Of a stretch of DNA of 64,000 nt, positions 33,869 to 42,077 are shown piece by piece. Origin of the DNA: Microbacterium trichothecenolyticum (lineage in GTDB: Bacteria > Actinomycetota > Actinomycetes > Actinomycetales > Microbacteriaceae); the NCBI RefSeq assembly GCF_000956465.1, contig NZ_JYJA01000038.1:1-64000 (forward strand), written 5' to 3'. A program made the position numbers and the translations under genes. The notes under the pieces were generated by a model, which saw nothing but the letters and a program-made list of their open reading frames with translations, was not told the origin of the DNA and did no database searches. Each line of letters opens with the position of its first letter. Position 1 is the stretch's first letter.

Positions 33869-34912
33869 ATGGCGTCCCCGCGGATCACCCTCACCGTGCC
33901 CGGCCCCGACGGCGATCGCGAGGTGGGGATCTCGAACCCCGACCGGGTGATCTGGCCGGAGGTCGGCATCACGAAGCGCGAGCTCGCGGAGTACCTCATC
34001 GCGGTGCAGGAGCCCTTCCTGGCCGCGAACGGCGACCGCCCCGTCTCTCTCGAACGGTTCCCCGAGGGTGTCGACGGCGAGCGGTTCTACTCGAAGAACC
34101 CGCCGAAGGGGGCGCCGGCCTTCGTCGAAGCCCAGACCGTCACGTACAACAGCGGGCGGCGGCATCCCCAGATCATCCTCACCGAGATCGCCGCGGCGGT
34201 GTGGGCCGTGCAGATGAACACGATCGTCTTCCACCCGTGGGCGTCGCTGACCGCGAACACCGACAACCCCGTCGAGCTGCGCATCGACCTCGATCCGCAG
34301 CCGGGAACGGATTTCACGGATGCTGCGGCCGTCGCCCCCGCGATGCGCGACGTCCTCGCCGAGGCGGGTCTGACGGCGTTCCTCAAGACCAGCGGCAATC
34401 GCGGCATCCACGTGTTCTGTCCGATCGAGCCGGAGTGGGAGTTCCTCGATGTGCGGCACGCGGTCATCGCCGCCGGCCGCGAGCTCGAGCGGCGTCTGCC
34501 TGACAAGGTGACGATGAACTGGTGGAAGGAGGAGCGCGGCGAGCGCATCTTCATCGACTTCAACCAGGCCAACCGCGACCGCACGATGGCCGGCGCCTAC
34601 AGCCCGCGGGCGCTGCCGAACGCGACAGTGTCGACGCCCCTCACGTGGGACGAACTGGAGGCCGGGGTCGACCCGGCCGCGTTCACGGTGCGGACGGTTC
34701 CCCGGCGCCTGGCCGACGTCGGCGACCCGTGGGCGGACCTGCTCGCGAAGCCGGGGCGCATCGACACGCTGCTGGAGTGGTGGCAGCGCGACCTCGACGA
34801 CGGGCTCGGCGAGCTGCCGTTCCCGCCGGACTTCCCGAAGATGCCCGGGGAGCCGCCCCGTGTGCAGCCCAGCCGCAAGAACGAGGCGAACTGGCCGAAG
34901 GATGACGCCTGA
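33869..34912 (+). CDS. LigD-type NHEJ polymerase/primase domain protein
   Basis: A 347-residue stand-alone member of the eukaryotic-primase-like (PolDom) family. The catalytic metal ligands are present: D140 and D142 in LRIDLDPQPG and D230 in RIFIDFNQANRD; the NPDRVIWPEVGITK N-terminus and KTSGNRGIHVF motif are typical. It adds nucleotides, preferably ribonucleotides, at broken DNA ends during Ku-dependent end joining. In mycobacteria this domain is fused to ligase and nuclease as LigD; here the ligase is a separate gene 1.3 kb away (36219-37265) and no ku gene is in the window. Leaderless start. Confidence 0.94.
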   Translation: MASPRITLTVPGPDGDREVGISNPDRVIWPEVGITKRELAEYLIAVQEPFLAANGDRPVSLERFPEGVDGERFYSKNPPKGAPAFVEAQTVTYNSGRRHPQIILTEIAAAVWAVQMNTIVFHPWASLTANTDNPVELRIDLDPQPGTDFTDAAAVAPAMRDVLAEAGLTAFLKTSGNRGIHVFCPIEPEWEFLDVRHAVIAAGRELERRLPDKVTMNWWKEERGERIFIDFNQANRDRTMAGAYSPRALPNATVSTPLTWDELEAGVDPAAFTVRTVPRRLADVGDPWADLLAKPGRIDTLLEWWQRDLDDGLGELPFPPDFPKMPGEPPRVQPSRKNEANWPKDDA

Positions 34913-34947
34913 GCGTTCGCGCCACGGAGCGACCCGCAGGACGGGAC

Positions 34948-36120
34948 TCACCCGGAGTCGGCGGACAGGTCGGCGAGGAGCAGACTCGCCAGTCCCACGG
35001 CGGTCGCACTCGCGTAACCGTGGTTCCCGCGCAGATCGTCGACCGTGACTTCGGAGGCGATCACCGCGACGGCATCCCTGACCGGATCGACGACGACCGC
35101 CGTTCCGCCCTCGCCCTGGACGTAGAACACGTCGCGACTCGGATCGATCCACCACTGGTAGCCGTAGCTGATGTCTCCATAGCCGATCGTGGCGACGACG
35201 GGGCTGGTCGCCTGGACGGCCCAGGTGGCCGACACCACCTGCTCTCCGCTCCACACCCCCTCGTCGAGGAAGAGCTGGCCGAGGCGGACGAGGTCCGTCG
35301 GGTGGAGTCGCAGGTGCGTGAAGCCGAGGTTCACCCCCTGCGGGTCGGCGGGCCAGGCGACCCCCGCATCCTGGTAGTCCTGGAGCAGTGCCTCGGGGTC
35401 GCCGGGGGTGAAGCGCTCCTCCCACCAGGGGTCGGTGTCGATCTCCAGCGGACCGAACAGCGTCTGCTCGGCGAACCGGAAGGGCGACATCCCGGTCGCC
35501 TCGGCGACGACGGCGGCGAGGATGTGAGTGCCCATGTCGGAGAAGAGGAACGCGCCGTCTCCCGGCCCGCGGGCCGCCCGGTCCGCGAGGATCGAGGCGA
35601 CCCAGTCCGTCTGTGCATACAGGTCGGCCGGGCTTCCGCGGATGTCGCGCTCTTCGGACGTCGGCGCGAAATTCGCAGTGTGCGTGAGCACGGACTTCAG
35701 CTGGATGGCCGCGGTCTCGGGCGTGAGGGCGGCCGCGTAGTCGGGAAGCAGCTCACCGAGCGTCGCGTCGACTCCCGAGATGAGTCCGCGGTCGATGGCG
35801 ATGCCGACGAGGGTCGACGTCACCGCGCGGGTGACGCCGCGCACGTCCCAGGTGTCGTCGGCGGTCGAATCCTCATACTGCTCATACACGAGTTCGCCGT
35901 GCTGCTGCACGAGCACCGCGCGGACCGCATCCTCGCCGTAGAGCGTGCCGAAGACGGCGTCGATGTCCTCACGGATCGCGTCGGCCGGTGGCGTCTGCTC
36001 GGGGAGCGAGGACGACGCTGACGAGCATCCCGAGATCAGCAGTGCCGCGAGCGCGGCGCACATCAACGCGACCCGCGTGCCTGCACGACCGCGAGAGCGC
36101 TGGTGGTCGATGCGGGCCAT
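34948..36120 (-). CDS. beta-lactamase-fold (serine hydrolase) lipoprotein lacking the catalytic Ser and Lys
   Basis: A 390-residue lipoprotein (lipobox LLISGC) with the class C beta-lactamase/esterase fold: LTHTANF, FSDMGTHIL, YGYQWWIDP and HGYASA blocks are all recognisable. The S-x-x-K catalytic motif, normally SVTKSFTSLLVG in relatives, reads GVTRAVTSTLVG here; the codons GGC-GTC-ACC-CGC confirm Gly for Ser and Arg for Lys. Hydrolysis by the usual mechanism is therefore not expected. It may bind peptidoglycan or a beta-lactam-like ligand without turnover. ATG 36120 has GGAGG upstream. It lies between the two NHEJ genes on the opposite strand to the polymerase. Confidence 0.88.
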   Translation of the reverse strand: MARIDHQRSRGRAGTRVALMCAALAALLISGCSSASSSLPEQTPPADAIREDIDAVFGTLYGEDAVRAVLVQQHGELVYEQYEDSTADDTWDVRGVTRAVTSTLVGIAIDRGLISGVDATLGELLPDYAAALTPETAAIQLKSVLTHTANFAPTSEERDIRGSPADLYAQTDWVASILADRAARGPGDGAFLFSDMGTHILAAVVAEATGMSPFRFAEQTLFGPLEIDTDPWWEERFTPGDPEALLQDYQDAGVAWPADPQGVNLGFTHLRLHPTDLVRLGQLFLDEGVWSGEQVVSATWAVQATSPVVATIGYGDISYGYQWWIDPSRDVFYVQGEGGTAVVVDPVRDAVAVIASEVTVDDLRGNHGYASATAVGLASLLLADLSADSG

Positions 36121-36218
36121 GGATGCCTCCGTCAGCAGTGACCCTGACCGCACGGTACACCCGCGCAGAGCACGCCAACAGAGCTCCGCCGGCAAGCACC
36201 CGCCCGCCGCGCGAAGCG

Positions 36219-37265
36219 TCAGACCAGGACGTCGGCGAGGTCGTACGCCGCGACCACCTCGAGTTGCTCGTACGTGCACGAGACGGGGTCTCGGTCGGGG
36301 CGCCAGCGCTCGAATTGCACGGTGTGGCGGAATCGCCAGCCTTCGAGCTGGTCGTAGCGCACCTCGAGCACGCGCTCGGGGCGCAGCCGTACGAACGACG
36401 AGTCGGCCCGACCCGCCTGGAAGCGCGACTTCTCGCCTTCGCCGCGCAGCGCCTCGCCGTCGGCGTCGCGCTCGACGAGCGGGGCGAGCTCTTCGATGAG
36501 CTCGAGCCGGCGGGCGTTGCTCCAGGCGGCCACGCCGCCGACGGGGTAGAGCGTGCCGTCCTCGCTGTACAGGCCGACGAGCAGGGAGCCGACACCCTCG
36601 CCCGACTTGTGGATGCGATAGCCCAACGCCACGACATCGGCGGTGCGCGCGTGCTTGATCTTGAACATCGTCCGCTTGCCCGGGGCGTACGGCTGATCGA
36701 GGGGCTTCGCGACCACGCCGTCGAGCCCGGCACCCTCGAACTCGGCGAGCCAGCGGCGGGCGAGGTCGGGGTCGTCGGTCGTGCGGGTGACGTGCACCGG
36801 GTCTGGCACGTCGCGCAGCAACTCGACGAGCCTCGCACGGCGCGTCGCGAACGGTTCGTCCTGCAGGTCGGTGTCGGCCACGGCGAGCAGGTCGAACGCG
36901 ATGAATATCGCCGGGGTCTGCTCGGCGAGCATGTTCACGCGGGATGCCGCGGGGTGGATGCGCTGCGACAGCGACTCCCAGTCGAGCCGCCGCCGCCCGT
37001 CGCGGTCGATCGGCACGACGATCTCTCCGTCGAGCAGGCACGGCTCCGGCAGGAGCCGCGCGAACGCCTCGACGAGCTCGGGGAAGTATCGCGTGAGCGG
37101 CTTCGCGCCGCGCGACCCGATCTCGACGTTCTCGCCGTCCCACGAGATGAGGGCACGGAACCCGTCCCACTTCGGCTCGTAGCTCAACCCGCCCGCCGAC
37201 TTCGCCGGCTCGGGAACGTCGGGAACCGACTTCGCGAGCATCGGCGCAGGGATCTCGTAGGGCAT
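36219..37265 (-). CDS. ATP-dependent DNA ligase (LigC/LigD ligase domain type)
   Basis: A 348-residue ligase. The nucleotidyl-acceptor is Lys32 in EPKWDGFRAL (K-x-D-G). Motifs III (IFIAFDLLAV), IIIa, IV (GLDGVVAKPLDQPYAPG) and V (MFKIKHARTADVVA) follow, then an OB-fold domain (VGSLLVGLYSEDGTLYPVG). It seals nicks through an adenylated intermediate, and the paired polymerase gene points to non-homologous end joining. I chose ATG 37265 (MPYEIPAPML), preceded by CAGGAT and seven bases in the leaderless style; ATG 37274 would add three residues. Confidence 0.94.
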   Translation of the reverse strand: MPYEIPAPMLAKSVPDVPEPAKSAGGLSYEPKWDGFRALISWDGENVEIGSRGAKPLTRYFPELVEAFARLLPEPCLLDGEIVVPIDRDGRRRLDWESLSQRIHPAASRVNMLAEQTPAIFIAFDLLAVADTDLQDEPFATRRARLVELLRDVPDPVHVTRTTDDPDLARRWLAEFEGAGLDGVVAKPLDQPYAPGKRTMFKIKHARTADVVALGYRIHKSGEGVGSLLVGLYSEDGTLYPVGGVAAWSNARRLELIEELAPLVERDADGEALRGEGEKSRFQAGRADSSFVRLRPERVLEVRYDQLEGWRFRHTVQFERWRPDRDPVSCTYEQLEVVAAYDLADVLV

Positions 37266-37315
37266 GCGCTCCATCCTGCCGCCCCCCGCCGACACCCGAC
37301 AGGGGGCGTTCCTGG

Positions 37316-40240
37316 TCAGGCGGACGTGGGCGTCGAGGCCGAGGCGGCGTACAGCGCGGCCGCCTCGGCGCGGTTGGCGGCGCCGATCTTCGCGAGGATC
37401 GCCGAGACGTGCACGGACGCGGTCTTGGGACTGATGAACAGGCGCTGGCCGATCTGCGGGTTGGTCAGGCCTTCGGCGATCAGCTCGAGCACCTGCAGCT
37501 CGCGCGGCGTCAGCGTCGCGACGGCGCCGTGCGAGGAGTCGGCGGTCGCGGAACCGGGCGCGAGCCGCGCCTGGGTCGCGAGCTCGGTCGCCCAGCGTGC
37601 GACGCGGGCGACCCCGAGCGCCGGAGACTCGGCCGCGACGTCGCTCAGCAGGGTCGCGGCCTCGGTGCGCTCACCGGCGTCGATGAGCGCCCACGCGAGG
37701 CGGCAGCGCGCCGTCTGCACGTGCCAGATCGGCATGCCGCCGCCCGAGAGATCGTCGACGACTCCTCGCCACGCCTCGACGCGCTGGGCGGCGGGGACGC
37801 CGTCGGCGTCGGCCAGCGACGCCCGCACGAACCCTGCGACCGACCGTGCGAGCCCGACGCCGGGCAGCGTCTCGACCGCCGCCCCGATCCGCGCGCGTGC
37901 GTCCGGGTCGGGGGTCCGGCCGGGAGCGAGGGTCAGCAGGGCTGCCGTCAGCAGCGCGTACCGCCGCACCGCGGGCGTGCGCGCCTCGCCCTCGGCGGCC
38001 GCGAGGACGTCGGTGGCCACAGGGCCGATCTCCCCGCCGTGCAGCGCGAGCGCGGCCTCCGCGCGCTCGATCGCCCACCAGTCGTCCTTGTCGGGGTAGC
38101 GGCGCTGCGACTCCTCGATCCTGCCGCGCTCGGTGGCGAAGAGGTCGTCGCGCTCCGCCGCGCGGTCATCCCACGAGAGATGCGACGCGAGCCGGCGCAC
38201 CACCGAGGCGCTGTCGACGGGGCTCAAGAGCCTGCGGGCGCGCTGCGCATACCTCAGGCCGGCGTCGGGCCGGCCCGTCGCGAACAGCGCGAACGACAGC
38301 GAATGCGCCAGCGCCGCCCCCGAGCCGCGCTCGATGCCGGCGCGCGAGACCTCTTCGAAGTGCTGCGCGCCGACGACGGAGGCCTCGTCGAACCGGCCTA
38401 CCCGCAGCAGCATGTCGGTGAGCGCCTGACCGGCGTACGCGCGCATCGACGGGTCCAGGCGCAGCGTCACGGCGCGTTCGAGGGGCGCCAGCGCGCCGGG
38501 CTCGTCGTCCTCGTCGCCGGCGATGCGCCACGCCTCGACGGTCAGCGCGACCGCGAGGGCGTCGTCGTCGCCGGACTCCTCCGCCAGCGCGATCGCGCGG
38601 GCGGCGTAATGCGCCGCATCGGTGCCGTGCTCGTCGATCGCCATGTTCGTCAGCACCCGCGAGAGCAGGATCCTCGCGCGGCGGTCGTCGCTGCCCTCCA
38701 GCAGCGAGACGGCCTCGTCGATGTCGTCGCGCCGGCCCCGGTGCTCGAGGTTGAACGTCTCGACATACCGCCGCCGCAGCAGCGCGGCGCGTGTGATCGG
38801 ATCGTCGGGGCAGACGGCGAGCCCCTCGTTCGCCGATCGCAGCGCGCGCTCCGGGTCGCCGAGATCGTGCCACGCCTGCGCCGCGTCGAGGTGCAGGGCC
38901 GGCAGCGTCGTGCCGGAGCGGTTCTCGGCATCCGGGACCTGATCCCAGAGCTCGGCGAGACGCTCGGCGAGCTTCGCGGCGGTCGCGGGGGAGAACCGGG
39001 ACCGCGTCTCCTGCAGGGCGACCACCGTCGCGTCGAAGGCGGCCGGCAGGTCGCGCGCGGCGAGCCAGTGCTCGGCGACGGCGGACGCGTCGTCGGGCGA
39101 CTCGCCGCGGTGATCGCGAAGGTGCTCGGCGTACCGACGGTGGACGCGCACGCGCTCACTCGGCAGCATCTCGCCCTCGACCGCCTCGCGGGTGAGCGCG
39201 TGCCGGAAGGCGTAGCCGGCACCGTCGGCGACGATCACGCGCGTGTCGATGGCCTCGCGCACGGCGTGGTCGAGCGCGTGCTCGTCGAGTGCGGTCACGG
39301 CGGCGAGCACATCGTCGTCGACGTGCACTCCGCCCGCGGCCATCGTGCGCAGGGCCTGCTGCGCGTCCTCGCCGAGGCGCGCGTAGCGCGCGAGCACGAG
39401 CTCGCGCAGCGTGTCGGGAAGGGCGCGGTCGCCGAGATCCACGAGCTCCTCGACGAGGAACGGGATGCCGCCGCTGCGCTCCGCGAGCGCCTCGACGACA
39501 CGCGGGTCGAGGCCGCCGGCCAGCTGCGCGACCTGCTCGGCGACCTCGTCCGGGTTCAGTGGCGTCACCTCGACACGCACGACGGAGCGCGTGCGGTCGA
39601 GCTCGGCGAGGACGGGCCGCAGGGGGTGGAAGCGGTCGATGTCGTCGGAGCGGTACGTGGCGACGATGGTGAGCCGGCGGCCCCGGAGCGTGCTGGCGAG
39701 GGTCTTCAGCAGAGCCATGGTCGCGGCATCCGCCCACTGCAGGTCTTCGAGCACGACGATCACGTGCCGGCGCTGCGAGAGGCGCTCGAGGAGCACCTCG
39801 ATCGCCTCGGCGAACTCCCCGGTCGCCTCTTCGGCTTCGGGCGTCTCGTCGGCGATGCCCGGCACGAGGGCGGCGAGGCTCGCGATCGCCGCGGCGGAGC
39901 CCGCGGCCTCGCGCAGCGCGTCGGTGCCGACGGCGGCGTGCAGGTCGCGCAGCACCCGGCGGACCGGGCCGAACGCGGCGCCGATGGGGCCGAGGTCGAC
40001 GCACTGGCCGAACGCGACGACCGGCTCGTCGTCGGGATCGGACCGTGACCCGAGCGGATCGGCCGTGACGAGGGCGAGGAACTCCTGCACCAGCCGGGTC
40101 TTGCCGACCCCCGCCTCGCCGCGCACGATCACGGTGCGCGGCACTGCGCGCACACCGTCGTCGTACGCCTCGAGGAGGGCGGCGAGCTCGGTGTGCCGGC
40201 CGACCATGCGCGGGCTCGAGGAGGGAGCGGGCATGGTCAT
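37316..40240 (-). CDS. large AAA-ATPase LuxR-family regulator (LAL type)
   Basis: A 974-residue regulator. N-terminal ATPase (residues ~10-260) with Walker A VRGEAGVGKTRLV, Walker B HVIVVLEDLQWADA and sensor motifs; a ~600-residue helical, TPR-like middle; and a C-terminal LuxR helix-turn-helix (LTPRELQVLELIAEGLTNPQIGQRLFISPKTASVHV). Proteins of this LAL/MalT-like class oligomerise when an effector binds and activate secondary metabolism or sugar uptake genes. ATG 40240 has GGAAGGTG upstream. No structural gene is obviously paired with it; the 66-aa protein upstream on the same strand is the nearest gene. Confidence 0.92.
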   Translation of the reverse strand: MTMPAPSSSPRMVGRHTELAALLEAYDDGVRAVPRTVIVRGEAGVGKTRLVQEFLALVTADPLGSRSDPDDEPVVAFGQCVDLGPIGAAFGPVRRVLRDLHAAVGTDALREAAGSAAAIASLAALVPGIADETPEAEEATGEFAEAIEVLLERLSQRRHVIVVLEDLQWADAATMALLKTLASTLRGRRLTIVATYRSDDIDRFHPLRPVLAELDRTRSVVRVEVTPLNPDEVAEQVAQLAGGLDPRVVEALAERSGGIPFLVEELVDLGDRALPDTLRELVLARYARLGEDAQQALRTMAAGGVHVDDDVLAAVTALDEHALDHAVREAIDTRVIVADGAGYAFRHALTREAVEGEMLPSERVRVHRRYAEHLRDHRGESPDDASAVAEHWLAARDLPAAFDATVVALQETRSRFSPATAAKLAERLAELWDQVPDAENRSGTTLPALHLDAAQAWHDLGDPERALRSANEGLAVCPDDPITRAALLRRRYVETFNLEHRGRRDDIDEAVSLLEGSDDRRARILLSRVLTNMAIDEHGTDAAHYAARAIALAEESGDDDALAVALTVEAWRIAGDEDDEPGALAPLERAVTLRLDPSMRAYAGQALTDMLLRVGRFDEASVVGAQHFEEVSRAGIERGSGAALAHSLSFALFATGRPDAGLRYAQRARRLLSPVDSASVVRRLASHLSWDDRAAERDDLFATERGRIEESQRRYPDKDDWWAIERAEAALALHGGEIGPVATDVLAAAEGEARTPAVRRYALLTAALLTLAPGRTPDPDARARIGAAVETLPGVGLARSVAGFVRASLADADGVPAAQRVEAWRGVVDDLSGGGMPIWHVQTARCRLAWALIDAGERTEAATLLSDVAAESPALGVARVARWATELATQARLAPGSATADSSHGAVATLTPRELQVLELIAEGLTNPQIGQRLFISPKTASVHVSAILAKIGAANRAEAAALYAASASTPTSA

Positions 40241-40413
40241 ATCGTGGCACCTTCCGGGCATCGGATGTCGTTCATGTGCGTCTCCTGTCGGATGCCCGCC
40301 GCGGGGGGCCCTCGCAGAGGGTGCGGAAGCGGGCGGAGCCCCTGCGACTCCGCCCCCTTCCGGCGCACATCCGTGGGCAGACCTCGGGGTGTGCGCTCCC
40401 CGTCCGGAAAGCG

Positions 40414-40614
40414 TCAGTGGCTCGGCGCGACCGATGCGCCGCTGTTCGAGCCGTGGTGCAGCACCCCGCGGAACCAGGCGGCGAGCGGCTGGCCGTCGGG
40501 CCGTGCCGGCGACTGGCCGCGCTCGCGGTGGATGCGCATCAGCTCGTTCTCGTGAGCGAGGTCGGCGGCGCGGTGCTGGTCGAGGATGTAGCCGGTGTAG
40601 GTCATGTCGTTCAT
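40414..40614 (-). CDS. 66-residue protein upstream of the LAL regulator
   Basis: A small soluble protein (MTYTGYILDQHRAADLAHENELM core), rich in His and Arg, with a mixed helical N-half and a Gly/Pro/Ser tail. GGGAGAGA six bases upstream of the ATG at 40614 is a good ribosome binding site, and the residue composition is unlike random high-GC translation. Same strand as the LAL regulator, 173 bp upstream of it. I do not recognise a named family. Confidence 0.6.
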   Translation of the reverse strand: MNDMTYTGYILDQHRAADLAHENELMRIHRERGQSPARPDGQPLAAWFRGVLHHGSNSGASVAPSH

Positions 40615-40731
40615 GGGTCTCTCCCGTCTGCGACGGAACCCTGGAGGCGGTTCCGGTTGTGCTGACAGGTACGACTTTCCTCGCTAAGGGGGGCGCCGCT
40701 CATCGGGCGATCGCCTTGTCTTGGCGGCCGC

Positions 40732-40820
40732 GGGTGCCCTAGTGCGCCGCCTGGGTGCCTTAGTGCGCCGTCGTGCCTCAGCGCGCCGCCGGGGTGCCTC
40801 AGTGCGCCCCCGGGGTGCCA
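40732..40820. repeat. five ~21-nt tandem repeats
   Basis: Core GTGCCTCAGTGCGCC recurs with copies at 40734, 40755, 40773, 40794 and 40815 (periods 21, 18, 21, 21). Read on the minus strand in one frame, each unit ends in a stop codon (TGA, TGA, TAA, TAG). It lies between the AI-2E family gene and the 66-aa gene. Confidence 0.7.
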
Positions 40821-40859
40821 GAGGCGGGCTCGTCTCGCCCTCGCCTCACGCGTCCGGCG

Positions 40860-42014
40860 TCACTCGGCGACCGGATGCTTCGGCCTTGCCCACCGTGCCG
40901 GAAGATCCGGCCCGTCCCACACCTGGACGATGCCCCACGCGGCTGCGGCGATGGGCACCGCGAGCACCGCGCCGACGATGCCGCCGAGCACGGTGCCGAC
41001 GGTCAGGGCGACCAGGATCACGAAGGCGTGCAGCTTCATCGACCGGCCCATCAGCACCGGCTGCAGGAAGTTGCCCTCGAGCTGGTTGACCAGCACGACC
41101 ACCCCGACGACGAGGAGGGCGTTGAACCAGCCGTTGGCGACGAGCGCGACGAGGGCGGCGAGGATGCCGGCGAGCGTGGCGCCGACGATCGGGATGAACG
41201 CAAGCAGGAACACCAGCACCGAGAGGGGGATCGCCAGCGGCACCTGGAGGATGAGCAGACCGATCAGGATGCCGATCGCATCGACCGCCGCGACGGTAGC
41301 GGTGCCGCGCACGTAGGATCCCAGCACGGTGGTGGTCTTGTCGCCGATGCGCCGAGCGCGCAGGTAGTCCGCGCCGTGGAACGGCCGCAGCAGGAACTCC
41401 CACATCTGGGGCCCGTCCTTGAGGAAGAAGAACAGGATCGTCACCATCAGCACGAGCCCGGTGACGAAGTTGGCCACGGCGCTCACGCCGGCGAGCGCGC
41501 CGGAGCCGAACTGCGCGCTCGTGACGAAGTCGGTGAGCGTGGCGACCCACTCGTCGATCTGATCCGGCTGCAGGAAGTCGAACGGCAGCGTCTGCACCCA
41601 GGCGAGGAGGCTCTGGAATCCGTCTTCGGCCTGGGCATACAGGTCCTCCCACTGGTTCTGCACCGCCCACGCGATGAGCCAGCCGAGAAGGCCCAGGAGC
41701 ACCACGATCGCGATCATCGTGATCAGGGTCGCGAGGATCGAGGGGACGCCGCGGCGCCGCATCCAGCTCATCACCGGGTGGAAAGCGCAGGCGAGGATGA
41801 GCGCGATCACGAGGGGGATGGTCACGAGCGTCAGCGACTGGATCGTGAAGACGATCCCCGCGACCACCGCCACCACGACGATGATCTGGATGGCCCGGAT
41901 GCCGAGCTTGCCGAATCCGTCGGCCCACAGGCTCCACGGCGCACGGGTGGCCTTCGGCTCGACGTCGTGCGAATCGAGGACCACGCGCTGCGGGTCGTTA
42001 CGGAACAGTCCCAT
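40860..42014 (-). CDS. AI-2E transporter (PerM/TqsA) family protein
   Basis: A 384-residue polytopic membrane protein with about eight helices in the AI-2E_transport pattern: paired N-terminal helices, a soluble insertion (residues ~150-205), then LFFFLKDGPQMW and a hydrophobic C-half including LAFIPIVGATLAGILAA and NQLEGNFLQPVLMGRS, both family hallmarks. Members include TqsA (autoinducer-2 export) and Na+/H+ antiporters, so the substrate is uncertain. ATG 42014 follows TACGCT by six bases, a leaderless start; a longer frame to 42074 lacks support. Confidence 0.9.
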   Translation of the reverse strand: MGLFRNDPQRVVLDSHDVEPKATRAPWSLWADGFGKLGIRAIQIIVVVAVVAGIVFTIQSLTLVTIPLVIALILACAFHPVMSWMRRRGVPSILATLITMIAIVVLLGLLGWLIAWAVQNQWEDLYAQAEDGFQSLLAWVQTLPFDFLQPDQIDEWVATLTDFVTSAQFGSGALAGVSAVANFVTGLVLMVTILFFFLKDGPQMWEFLLRPFHGADYLRARRIGDKTTTVLGSYVRGTATVAAVDAIGILIGLLILQVPLAIPLSVLVFLLAFIPIVGATLAGILAALVALVANGWFNALLVVGVVVLVNQLEGNFLQPVLMGRSMKLHAFVILVALTVGTVLGGIVGAVLAVPIAAAAWGIVQVWDGPDLPARWARPKHPVAE

Positions 42015-42020
42015 GTGCCG

Positions 42021-42026
42021 AGCGTA
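42021..42026 (-). promoter_or_regulatory. -10 box (TACGCT) of leaderless AI-2E family gene
   Basis: Minus-strand TACGCT, six bases (CGGCAC), then the ATG at 42014. Confidence 0.6.
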
Positions 42027-42077
42027 TTCAACGCCGCCGGCGAACCCGGGCGGGTTGCGCCGGAACGCCGCCAAGAG

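Noticed and set aside
34948..37170. Reading the serine-hydrolase frame as a 740-residue fusion with upstream sequence
   Set aside because: The upstream part is antisense-frame noise over the ligase gene; the lipoprotein signal peptide with GGAGG upstream fixes the start at 36120.
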